Assembly (NCBI GenBank): GCA_963555705.1
Contig: OY743183.1
Location: 50,519,466-50,583,465, forward strand
Length of the DNA stretch: 64,000 nt
Source: Ligustrum vulgare
Taxonomy: Eukaryota; Streptophyta; Magnoliopsida; Lamiales; Oleaceae
Direction of reading: 5' to 3'
Shown: in pieces, positions 55,120-62,966 of the stretch
Numbering within the stretch: the first letter of the stretch is position 1
Layout of the letters: the number at the start of each line of letters is the position of its first letter
Notes under the pieces: generated by a model
Databases searched by the model: none
What the model was told of the DNA's origin: nothing
Seen by the model: only the letters and a program-made list of their open reading frames with translations
Position numbers and translations under genes: made by a program

Positions 55120-55587
55120 ATGAATAACCAAATAAGTTTTCCATTAGCCGTTTATATACAAATTACAATTGTTGAAACAAATATAACAACATGTGCATTA
55201 ATTGACACGGGAAGTGATATAACAATATTCAAAAGTTTCTTAATAAAATCATGGAATACTAATGGAAAGATAAAAATTACAGGAGTAACGGGAGAAAGTA
55301 CTTATATAATTAATAGTGCTGATAAAGTAGATATAATACTTGGAAGTAAACAAATAGTTGTAAATAAAATATATAATTATAACAAATTAGAATGTGATAT
55401 ATTACTAGGAAATGACTTTATACAACAATTTCAATATTATAAACAAAATAATTACATGATAATGTTACAAACACCTTGTGCACATTTACTAAAAATACCA
55501 AGAGAATTTAGACCTTACAGAGTTCAGCCAACACAACATGGTGATAAATGGGAGAAAAAACAAATTATACAATATGAAAAAAAATAA
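55120..55587 (+). CDS. Endogenous pararetrovirus aspartic protease ORF B
   Basis: 155 codons. ALIDTGSDITIFKSF (Asp at codon 29) and CDILLGNDFIQQF give the retropepsin signature in the position normal for caulimovirid pol, just before reverse transcriptase. It would cut coat and polymerase precursors. A stop at 55585-55587 and a 47-base gap part it from the RT frame. In known members protease and RT are one ORF, so the stop is probably damage. Confidence 0.75.
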   Translation: MNNQISFPLAVYIQITIVETNITTCALIDTGSDITIFKSFLIKSWNTNGKIKITGVTGESTYIINSADKVDIILGSKQIVVNKIYNYNKLECDILLGNDFIQQFQYYKQNNYMIMLQTPCAHLLKIPREFRPYRVQPTQHGDKWEKKQIIQYEKK

Positions 55588-55634
55588 AAGAATAATGTAT
55601 AAAAAAAGCCTTAAAAACGAACATACAAACAAAT

Positions 55635-57023
55635 ATGGGAAAAATCATTGATCAACTAGAAAAGATTTGTGGAGAAAATCCATTATTATTCTGGAAACAA
55701 CATCATCCAAAAGCTAAAATAGAATTAACAGAAAATGTTATTATAAGAGTTAGACCAATGATGTATACCATACAAGATACACAAGAATTTAAAACTCAGA
55801 TAAAAGAATTACTTAACCAAAAATTAATCAGACCTAGTAATGGACCCCATAGTAGTCCGGCTTTTATGGTCATGAAACATTCTGAACAAAAAAGAGGAAA
55901 AGCTAGAATGGTGATAAATTATAAAGAATTAAATAAATATACTAAATTTGATGGATATTTTTTACCAAATAAAGAGGTACTAATAAATCTTGCAAAAGGA
56001 AAGCAATATTATTCTAAATTTGATTGCAAATCAGGATTTTGGCAAGTAAAAATGGAAGAAGATAGTATTCAATATACAGCATTTAGTACACCCCAAGGTA
56101 AGTATGAATGGATGGTTATGTCATTTGGTTTAGAAAATTCACCACAAATATATCAAAGAAGAATGGATAACATATTTAGAAAATTTAATGAATTCTTAAT
56201 TGTCTATGTCGATGATATATTAATATGTTCTAATAATAAAGAAAAACATAGAAACCATTTAATGAAATTTATAAATGAATGCAAAAAAGAAGGAATTATT
56301 CTTTCAAAAAATAAAGCTATAATAGAAAAACAAGAAATTGATTTTCTTGGATTATCAATATATAAAAGAGGAATAAAATTACAAACCCATATATCTAAAA
56401 AGATAGAAAGTTTTCCAGACAAATTAGAATCAAAAGAACAAATACAAAAAATTTTAGGATGTTTAAATTATACAGAAGGATTTATTGAAAATCTATCAAA
56501 AAAGAGACATAAAATTCAAATTTTACTCAGAAAAATAAATACAAAAGGATGGAGTAATGAACATACAGAAATTGTCAAATCACTAAAAGAAGAATGTAAA
56601 AATTTACCAAAATTAAGATTACCAGATGAAAAAGATAATCTGATAGTTAATACTGATGCCTCGGATAAGTATTGGGCAGCAATATTAAAAACAGATCTTA
56701 ATGAAATTTGTAGATACTCAAGTGGAACGTTTAATCAAGCAGAAATAAATTATACTACTCATGAGAAAGAACTATTAGCAATTATCAGAGGAATAAAGAA
56801 ATTTTCATTGTTTTTATTATCTAAGAAATTCATTGTTGAAACTGATAATTCTCAAGTTGCAGGTTTAGTAAAAAATAAATTACCACCAGAACCTCAATAT
56901 AGAAGGCTCCATAGATGGCAAGCATATTTGGCATTTTATAATTTTGATATAGTTCATATTAAAGATGTTAATAATTATCTTGCGGACTTTTTAAGCAGGA
57001 ATATTGAATTTGCAGATGGATAA
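55635..57023 (+). CDS. Endogenous pararetrovirus reverse transcriptase-RNase H
   Basis: 462 codons, uninterrupted. RT words: ARMVINYKELNKYT, SKFDCKSGFWQVKM, FSTPQGKYEWMVMSFGLENS, and YVDD at codons 191-194 (56205-56216). RNase H begins around codon 335: NTDASDKYWAAIL (Asp 341), a Glu in HEKELLAI, VETDNSQ (Asp 404) and ADFLSRN near the end. All catalytic residues are present. There is no integrase after RNase H, which separates it from Gypsy elements. It turns pregenomic RNA into DNA in the particle. The end overlaps the next ORF by 20 bases. Confidence 0.9.
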   Translation: MGKIIDQLEKICGENPLLFWKQHHPKAKIELTENVIIRVRPMMYTIQDTQEFKTQIKELLNQKLIRPSNGPHSSPAFMVMKHSEQKRGKARMVINYKELNKYTKFDGYFLPNKEVLINLAKGKQYYSKFDCKSGFWQVKMEEDSIQYTAFSTPQGKYEWMVMSFGLENSPQIYQRRMDNIFRKFNEFLIVYVDDILICSNNKEKHRNHLMKFINECKKEGIILSKNKAIIEKQEIDFLGLSIYKRGIKLQTHISKKIESFPDKLESKEQIQKILGCLNYTEGFIENLSKKRHKIQILLRKINTKGWSNEHTEIVKSLKEECKNLPKLRLPDEKDNLIVNTDASDKYWAAILKTDLNEICRYSSGTFNQAEINYTTHEKELLAIIRGIKKFSLFLLSKKFIVETDNSQVAGLVKNKLPPEPQYRRLHRWQAYLAFYNFDIVHIKDVNNYLADFLSRNIEFADG

Positions 57024-58101
57024 TATCAAAAGATCCCTGATAGACGCCAAAAAGCGAATGAACTTCCTCATGGAGGAAGCTGACGATATAAAACTTGGAA
57101 TCGAACAACTTGCAGAAACTCTCCAAGGAAGTTTCAGGCAATTGATGGAAATCTCAACATTTCATCACAATTATACTAAAGAATTGAGCGATAACATAAT
57201 TGAGATTGAATCTCAGTTTGAATCGTTGATTACAAAACAGGCTGATACCAAACAGGATATACCAAAAATACAAACAGGTACATCTTCTGGAAGCAGTGGT
57301 GGACCAACAATTAAAATAGATGAACCAAGTCCCAAAAAAGTTGTTATAAATGAAACCAGTCCTCGAAAAGTCACAATTAATGCCAAAGATGAACATACAA
57401 GAGTAGTCAGAATTCGTGCTGAAGAGGAAGATGATTCCCCTTTTTTACCAAAAGAAAACGAATATAAAACCACTGTTGAAGTTATATATAAACTTCAAGA
57501 ATGTGATTTCTATTACATTTCGTCTGGAGACCATGTATACCCACGATTGATCGTTACCCAGGGAGGAGATCCCGTCATGACAAAAGTGGCAGCTGATTAT
57601 GGATTCTTGGATCTTATCTATCCAGGAAAAGATCTAAAAGAAATCGAAAAATTTGATGATTTACTAAAAGGAGAAATTTCAAAGTTTGCTCAAGGAAGAT
57701 CCATATATTTAAAATTTTATTCAATCAGTCCTGAAATTGATGGAAGGATATATTATCCTGCTGAGCATATTATCACGATTGGGTATGTTGCTCGAAATTT
57801 TCAAATTGAAGTTGGAAAAAATACCAAGCCAGTACCAAACATTACAAGATCATGGTTTAGATCCCGAGAGGTGTTGGGAATTAAAGTTCTCTACAACATT
57901 GCCAAAAATCTGTATGAGAAAAAATTCAAATGCATATGCCAGTATAATGGATGGACCCTACTCACTAATGGAGGAAAAGAAAAATCAACAATCCTGCAAG
58001 AATACATCAATAAATTTGACACTCATCAAATCCATGGAAGCTTTGCCACTTTGCAAGAGGCGTGCATAGCCAAAAACTGCCCCACATGCCAAAGGAATTG
58101 A
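57004..58101 (+). CDS. Endogenous pararetrovirus transactivator/viroplasmin-like protein
   Basis: 365 codons (second ATG at 57016). Coiled-coil N-terminus (residues about 5-75), then a Ser/Pro/Thr-rich linker with two near-copies of SPKKVVINETSPRKVTINA, then a globular C-terminal half (ECDFYYISSGDHVYPRLIVT ... FKCICQYNGWTLLTNGG) ending in a CPTC motif. Place after RT and just before the promoter matches ORF VI-type transactivators, which allow reinitiation on the polycistronic RNA and form inclusion bodies. Sequence likeness by eye is modest. Intact. Confidence 0.65.
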   Translation: MNLQMDNIKRSLIDAKKRMNFLMEEADDIKLGIEQLAETLQGSFRQLMEISTFHHNYTKELSDNIIEIESQFESLITKQADTKQDIPKIQTGTSSGSSGGPTIKIDEPSPKKVVINETSPRKVTINAKDEHTRVVRIRAEEEDDSPFLPKENEYKTTVEVIYKLQECDFYYISSGDHVYPRLIVTQGGDPVMTKVAADYGFLDLIYPGKDLKEIEKFDDLLKGEISKFAQGRSIYLKFYSISPEIDGRIYYPAEHIITIGYVARNFQIEVGKNTKPVPNITRSWFRSREVLGIKVLYNIAKNLYEKKFKCICQYNGWTLLTNGGKEKSTILQEYINKFDTHQIHGSFATLQEACIAKNCPTCQRN

Positions 58102-58377
58102 TGGACAGGTGGAAGCCACTTGATGGATCTGCTTCACATGCCAATAAAATTGATGGACAAGTGGAAGATATTCAATAGATCTACTTTAATTCAACAAATG
58201 CAGAATAATGTAGGGGCCATACCAAGACCAAAAAAGAGAAGGATAAGTGTCCCTATAATGTAAGGGTCATGTGATGTAATAAATAATAGAGAGACAGGTG
58301 TGTCCTTAGGTGAAAAAAGTTGTAAAATTGTTAGGACAATGATGTAAGCAGTGATGTAATTGTATCCAATGTAGTAT

Positions 58378-58385
58378 TATAAATA
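58378..58385 (+). promoter_or_regulatory. Pregenomic RNA promoter (TATA) of the plus-strand virus
   Basis: TATAAATA followed by GAGGCCTCCGGG, with two TGATGTAA elements (about 58340-58358) some 20-40 bp upstream, similar in placing to activator elements of caulimovirid promoters. AATAAA follows 120 bp later (58505-58510), so a terminally redundant transcript can form on a circular template. Confidence 0.75.
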
Positions 58386-58504
58386 GAGGCCTCCGGGCTA
58401 GTTGAAAGACAGAACTCACTTGAGCACTCAGTTTGTGAGAAAGCCAAAAATCTTCTGTCTTTAAAAAATTCTCTTATCAATCTTGTTTCAATCTTCATAT
58501 TATC

Positions 58505-58510
58505 AATAAA
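58505..58510 (+). terminator. Viral poly(A) signal
   Basis: AATAAA, about 95 bases after the likely transcription start; the usual caulimovirid arrangement. Confidence 0.7.
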
Positions 58511-58836
58511 ATCTCAATCTACTTATCGAATTATGATGAGTTTCTAAATTCTTGTCTTCTAAATCATGTTTCCAAAAAGAAGATATATTATTAAGAAAAC
58601 TCCCTACACTCTGTCCTAAAACATTTTCCATCTAAAACGTTATACGGTGAAGGCATCCAGGTTTAGCTAATAACCCGTGAAGGCAGGAAGCCATTGAAGG
58701 GTGTGGAGCAGAAACCTATAAGCCTGAAGGTCACTAACAATAGAAGGAAAATACAAAGGTACTGAGAACAGGAAAAGTGGTTAGTATTCTTAATATATCT
58801 ATCTTTACGGAATTAGGAGGAAGAAGAGTTTTTAAC
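58511..58836 (+). other. Viral leader between poly(A) signal and small ORFs
   Basis: Carries two GTGAAGGCA words (58648, 58677) and possible local hairpins. No ORF of note. Confidence 0.5.
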
Positions 58837-59190
58837 ATGACAGAATTCAGGATTATTAAATTTAATTATCAAAACAGTCATTATAATGATGAACACCATA
58901 GCATAATTGAACCTTTATTCATGTATAAACAGTTTACCAGACCTAATAATGAAATAAAAAATTTATATCATGTATATATGCCATGTTTGTTAGTTATCTT
59001 TCCGACATTAAAAAGAATATTAGGATTAGAAATTACAAAATCAATTATTTATTTTTGGCTTGATAGTGATAACACTGAAATAAATAATGAATTATATTTA
59101 GGATATGTATTTACCAGTGATAATGATTATGACCCTGTAATAGATTATGACAGTGATGGAAGGGATGAATCTTTCTTTACCAGTTTTTGA
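58837..59190 (+). CDS. Endogenous pararetrovirus small ORF 5'-a
   Basis: 117 codons from MTEFRIIKFNYQNS (an upstream in-frame ATG at 58777 is less likely because it lies in the leader). Contains MPCLLVIFPTLKRILGL, which is hydrophobic, and an acidic C-terminus (DPVIDYDSDGRDE). No family recognised. It overlaps the next ORF by 44 bases. Confidence 0.5.
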   Translation: MTEFRIIKFNYQNSHYNDEHHSIIEPLFMYKQFTRPNNEIKNLYHVYMPCLLVIFPTLKRILGLEITKSIIYFWLDSDNTEINNELYLGYVFTSDNDYDPVIDYDSDGRDESFFTSF

Positions 59191-59581
59191 AAATTTTAAT
59201 ATCATGAATAATAGTAATTATATCATGAAAAAGCTCAGAACTAAAAGAGGTCCATATAAAGTTCAAAAGCATATCAAAAGTAAAAAAGGTATTGAATATG
59301 AAAATGAAATTGATAAAATAGGATACCAACAGCAACTATATGCATCACAAGAGATATTAAAAAGTTTTAAAGAAAATTTGATAGAAAACTTTGCTAGAGG
59401 TACTGTAAGATCTATAATGGTACAAAATATTCAAGATATAATTGATAAATTAGAAAAGAGAAAGAAAAGTATTTCAAAATATAATATACCATTTGAACCA
59501 AGCATAGATATTATGGCTGATATAGATATTATCAATTCTCAGACATTGATAGAGTTTGAAAAATTACTTGAAATTTTATAA
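59147..59581 (+). CDS. Endogenous pararetrovirus small ORF 5'-b
   Basis: 144 codons. Basic middle (LRTKRGPYKVQKHIKSKKG) and helical remainder with QDIIDKLEKRKKSISKY. No recognised domain; a nucleic-acid-binding role is conceivable from charge only. Overlaps its neighbours. Confidence 0.5.
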   Translation: MTVMEGMNLSLPVFENFNIMNNSNYIMKKLRTKRGPYKVQKHIKSKKGIEYENEIDKIGYQQQLYASQEILKSFKENLIENFARGTVRSIMVQNIQDIIDKLEKRKKSISKYNIPFEPSIDIMADIDIINSQTLIEFEKLLEIL

Positions 59582-59603
59582 ATTATTTATCTTTGTGTTT
59601 ATA

Positions 59604-59816
59604 ATGCCTGGATATACTATTGAAGGATTAAACAATTTGTTAGATAGGATAACGGAAAAAATAGATAACATTATATCTCAATTAATAGATATGGATGAAT
59701 CATCGGAACAATATTATATACTTTTAGAAAATCATAATCAATACATTATAGATTGTTCTGATATTTTACAACTTAAAATAGATTTAGAAAATAAAATAGT
59801 AACAAATACAGTCTAA
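59604..59816 (+). CDS. Endogenous pararetrovirus small ORF 5'-c (paralogue 1)
   Basis: 70 codons beginning MPGYTIEGLNNLLDRI. All-helical and acidic. It is clearly a diverged duplicate of the next ORF: same first nine residues, and aligned EQYYILLENHNQYI versus EEYNKLLEKYEQYI. Function unknown. Confidence 0.6.
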   Translation: MPGYTIEGLNNLLDRITEKIDNIISQLIDMDESSEQYYILLENHNQYIIDCSDILQLKIDLENKIVTNTV

Positions 59817-59822
59817 ACCCAA

Positions 59823-60044
59823 ATGCCAGGGTATACAATAGAAGGACTAGATAATCTTTTAGAAAAATTAAGAGATAAAATGAAAGATATTAAACCTCAA
59901 ATGGAAAATGAAAATATATCTTCTGAAGAATACAATAAACTTTTAGAAAAATACGAACAATATATTGCAGATTATTGTATTTTACTAGACCAAAGAATGG
60001 AATTATACCAGAAAATTTTGTATAATAATTTACCAACCCAATAA
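59823..60044 (+). CDS. Endogenous pararetrovirus small ORF 5'-d (paralogue 2)
   Basis: 73 codons beginning MPGYTIEGLDNLLEKL, six bases after the stop of its paralogue. Both copies have stayed open, which suggests they were kept by selection in the virus before integration. Three bases separate it from the next ORF. Confidence 0.6.
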   Translation: MPGYTIEGLDNLLEKLRDKMKDIKPQMENENISSEEYNKLLEKYEQYIADYCILLDQRMELYQKILYNNLPTQ

Positions 60045-60047
60045 TCT

Positions 60048-60368
60048 ATGAATACTTTACAAACATCAACATCTAACAACTGTGATTATAAACTATATTT
60101 AAATAATAAAGAAATTTCATTTTTATCAATTATTGTTGAAAAATTTAAAAATATACATTCTGTTGGAGAATCTAAACTAAAAGAGATATACGAAGATATT
60201 GACTATGCAATCCTAAATAGAATAGAATTTAATTCTGTTGAAACAGCAAAAAATATAAATACGGTTCATAAAATTATAGAAGAATACGAAAATATAGAAG
60301 AAGAAGAAGTATCAGAAGGAATAATGTTAGGATATATAACTAAAAAAGGTCATCCTAAATCTTTTTGA
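60048..60368 (+). CDS. Endogenous pararetrovirus small ORF 5'-e
   Basis: 106 codons, MNTLQTSTSNNCDYKLY. Helical and acidic (IIEEYENIEEEEVSEG). It has faint likeness in layout (a LKEIYEDIDYAI-type helix) to the minus-strand ORF at 62631-62966 (IREDLGRFYDLLDYAI). No known function. Confidence 0.5.
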   Translation: MNTLQTSTSNNCDYKLYLNNKEISFLSIIVEKFKNIHSVGESKLKEIYEDIDYAILNRIEFNSVETAKNINTVHKIIEEYENIEEEEVSEGIMLGYITKKGHPKSF

Positions 60369-60478
60369 AAAATTATTACAATATAGAACATTTTTAGAAG
60401 AACTTACAAGATTAAAAAATATAAATATAACCAGAAGTACTGAATTAAATCAACCTGACTAAGTTTGGGGATATACCC

Positions 60479-60582
60479 TGCAAATTAAACAATCCTTTTC
60501 ATTAAGGGTAATTTTGACATTTCAACAGAGGGATCTATTTTACTAAACTTATTACATACCAAACCTATTTAACTAAAAACCC
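60479..60582 (-). repeat. Right terminal inverted repeat
   Basis: Inverse partner of 50584-50710; ends AAAACCC. Followed at once by the duplicate ATTAATTGTT (60583-60592). Confidence 0.7.
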
Positions 60583-61112
60583 ATTAATTGTTAGAAGTGA
60601 TTTCTCTGCATTGGCCTATCCTAGGGGTATTGGAAGTACGTACAGTTTCTTTGTATATCAAGCGATTGACGGTTGACCAAGGAAGCCACTCTCCAACATG
60701 ATTTAAACAGTCATGACGTGAATTAATATAAATATACGTTTTTTTTTTTTTTTGTGACACATTGATTAGAGAGATTTGTGAGGAAAAATGTAAGTTTAGC
60801 ATCTTGATTTTTCTTAATTTCTTTGTGGGTTAAACAAAGAAGTATAAATTTATAGATGTGGTAAAACTTGATTATTTTTTCAACAATATTTGGAGAATTT
60901 GGTGAGTGCAAAGTCTATATAATTATAACAATTTATTATATAGTGAAAAAGTCTGACAGTTCGTAAATTTTGATTTGTTGTTTTATTTTCTTGTTAGCTC
61001 AATTATTTCTTGAACATCAAAAGTTCATGTGGGGTTAGTAGAGAAGGAATTGGTGTGTAATTCCCAACCGTGGCATCATCGTCGAGGAAATCGACGTCTA
61101 ATTCCCAACAAG

Positions 61113-61123
61113 TGGTATCAGAG
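61113..61123 (+). other. Primer-binding site of Copia remnant
   Basis: TGGTATCAGAG, two bases after the LTR end ATTCCCAACA. Confidence 0.85.
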
Positions 61124-61161
61124 TATCATGTGGTTCGAGGATTTTTTGGAGCAAAAGAAAA

Positions 61162-61860
61162 TATGTATATCAAGTACAATATGGAGAAATTTGATGGAAT
61201 GATCGATTTTAACTTGTGACAAGTGGAAGTCAAGGATGCATTGGACGGGACTACAAAAGCTTTGAAAAGAAAACAAATCCCGAGTTCTAACAAAGAAACT
61301 GAATCCAGCAAGATTGATGAAGATTTCAATTTGAAGGCTGCTAGCATGGTACGACTTTGGTTGACCACAAATATTCTTGCACATATTTATGAGATATCTT
61401 CTGTGAAGGAACTATGGAAAAAATGGAAAGAGGTGTAACAGACGAAGAGTTTGTCAAATAGGTTGTATCTGAAGGAATGGTTTCATTCTTTGAGAATGAA
61501 TACAAGTACAAAAATCTCAGACCATCTTAATGTTATCAATGGGATTGTTTCTGAACTGAAATCTATTGAAGTTAAAATTGATTATGAAGATAAAATATTA
61601 AGGCTCGTCTAGTCTCTTCCATACACATTTGAGCACATCAAGTTGATTTTGATGTACATGAAGAAAACAGTGAATTTTTCAGAAGTTACAAGTAAGTTGA
61701 TTAGGTTGAAGTGACTGTTAATCAGAAAATGCTTTGCTTGTGTTACTAAAAAGTAGAAGAAAGGTAACTTCATGAAAAAAAAAGCAATGTGTTATAACTG
61801 TGGAGAATCTGGTAATGTGAGAAAAAATTGTCCAAAAGGTGGAGTAGACTAGACTAACTG
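61162..61860 (+). pseudogene. Copia gag remnant (broken, zinc knuckle damaged)
   Basis: Starts MYIKYNMEKFDGM. It has open pieces such as 61223-61438 (AASMVRLWLTTNILAHIYEI), and in other frames LKEWFHSLRMNTSTKISDHL, all standard Copia Gag. The knuckle near 61790-61835 reads CYNCGESGNVRKNC, with Asn in place of the zinc-binding His. Pol is absent downstream. Confidence 0.82.
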
Positions 61861-62019
61861 CTCGGGGGTGGATAATGCGACTCTCCTGGTGGAGAGTGAT
61901 GATGATGTACTTTAGTAAGATGGGATTTCCTTATGGTATAAAGCAAGTTGTTATGATAGATGATGTGTTCTTACTGGCGGGTACATGTGTTTGTACACGA
62001 GCATTGGTTTGACATTTAT
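61861..62019. other. Deletion junction of Copia remnant
   Basis: Short stretch joining the gag end to the 3' interior. The protease-integrase-RT region (about 3.5 kb in the family) is missing. Confidence 0.5.
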
Positions 62020-62305
62020 GCAACGTGTGTGGTGAAATTGATATCGATGGCTAATGAGCTCTCAAGGGAAGCCAAAAATTTAGAGTTGCACCATAATTTT
62101 TGAGTAATGTTGTTTCAACATGAGTCGATAAAAAGTTTGGAGTTCGTTAATAATTATGAGTGGTTATACTCATATGGTAGAGTATGTTAATTCTCTGGTT
62201 TGAGAATTGGGACAGTCAAAGTGTGTCAAATGTTTTCCTATTTTTACCAAGTATGTAAACAAATGAGATGATAGAGTTTTGACTCATTTTTAGCAAGGTA
62301 AAGAT
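62020..62305 (+). repeat. 3' interior segment of second Copia copy
   Basis: Aligns with 50158-50435. Confidence 0.75.
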
Positions 62306-62520
62306 TGTTGGGTAGTTGCCTCAAATTGTCAAAAAGTTGGAGGATTTTATTTGTAATTGGAGAAAAAGTTTTTTAATTCTAATAGAAGAAAAGTATATCA
62401 TTTTTTTACATGTTACGTGTCCTTATGAAATATTGAGGTAATTAATTGTTAGAAGTGCTTTCTCTGCATTGGCCTATCCTAGTGGTATTAGAAATACTAC
62501 ATTTGTTTTGCGTATCAAGC
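62306..62520 (+). repeat. Truncated Copia LTR with the paralogous empty site
   Basis: Starts TGTTGGGTAGTTGCC. Contains one uninterrupted GGTAATTAATTGTTAGAAGTG (62438-62458), which is the pre-insertion form of the site at 50574/60583. Cut off at 62520, where pararetroviral sequence of the opposite strand begins. Confidence 0.8.
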
Positions 62521-62630
62521 AAGGACCTTGCTACAATTACTAACAAACTGTACTAACAGTTGTACTAACGGCTAAAAGACAAAAAATTTGAATGTTTAAT
62601 TACTATGTTATCATTCTAGTTATAATTCGT

Positions 62631-62966
62631 TTAATTTCCTGATGCTATGTCTATATCTCTAAATTTATTGTTTACATAAAATGCGTAATATATACTATTA
62701 TATGTTAAACTCTTTTCTTCAATAATTATATTTAATTCTTCAATTTTTTTCTCTAGATCACTAATTATTCTTCCTCTATTTACTATAATTCTAGTAAATT
62801 GTGAAAAATCTGTGAATGTGGGTTCTTTTATTGCGTAATCTAACAAATCATAAAATCTTCCTAAATCTTCTCTTATAATTTCTAATTGTTTAATTGTTTT
62901 TTCTCTTAAATACTTAAAGTCGTTTACTTCTGAAGGATTTAGTTCTATTAAATGTTCTGAATTCAT
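62631..62966 (-). CDS. Helical small ORF of second pararetrovirus segment
   Basis: 111 codons, MNSEHLIELNPSEVNDFKY. Long helices (IREDLGRFYDLLDYAI, ISDLEKKIEELNIIIEE). It is the first sizeable ORF downstream of the minus-strand promoter, as small helical ORFs are in the plus-strand copy. No recognised domain. Confidence 0.5.
   Translation of the reverse strand: MNSEHLIELNPSEVNDFKYLREKTIKQLEIIREDLGRFYDLLDYAIKEPTFTDFSQFTRIIVNRGRIISDLEKKIEELNIIIEEKSLTYNSIYYAFYVNNKFRDIDIASGN

Larger units (their letters stand above)
50584..60582. mobile_element. TIR-bounded 10-kb insertion carrying a pararetrovirus genome
   Basis: 9,999 bp between the two 10-bp duplications. Left end: GGG, then TTTAGTAAAATAGA 37 bases in. 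The right end read on the other strand begins GGG and has the same TTTAGTAAAATAGA 36 bases in. Further shared words (AAAATACCCTTA/AAAATTACCCTTA, AATTTGCA) extend the terminal inverted repeats to 50584-50710 and 60479-60582. A 9-10 bp duplication with long AT-rich TIRs starting G is the pattern of Mutator-like elements. No transposase is present. The interior, from 50810 to about 60470, is viral. Either a virus integrated into a small Mutator-like element, or such an element moved a viral copy. Confidence 0.75.
50436..61110 (+). repeat. Copia LTR interrupted by a TIR-bounded insertion
   Basis: LTR pieces are 50436-50583 and 60593-61110 (about 666 bp together). The end, ATTCCCAACA, is the usual Copia terminus. 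The start, TATTGGGTAA, corresponds to TGTTGGGTAG in the second copy (62306). The undisturbed order is seen at 62306-62520. Confidence 0.82.
50158..62520 (+). mobile_element. Rearranged Copia remnant with two LTRs and a 10-kb insertion
   Basis: The order is: 3' interior (50158-50435), LTR (50436-61110, interrupted 50584-60582), primer site (61113), decayed gag (about 61162-61860), 3' interior again (62020-62305) and a truncated LTR (62306-62520). The two 3'-interior plus LTR-start segments align along more than 450 bp (for example GCTCTCAAGGGAAGCCAAAA and GGTAGAGTATGTTAATTCTC). So an LTR is shared between two element copies, as expected from unequal recombination with loss of most of pol. Confidence 0.8.

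Noticed and set aside
50810..60470. Gypsy-type retrotransposon as an explanation for the RT region
   Set aside because: There is no integrase after RNase H, no LTRs, a 30K-type movement protein upstream, and a promoter with a nearby poly(A) signal downstream; these fit a pararetrovirus better.
61126..61384. Minus-strand frames over the Copia gag remnant
   Set aside because: Antisense of recognised gag sequence.
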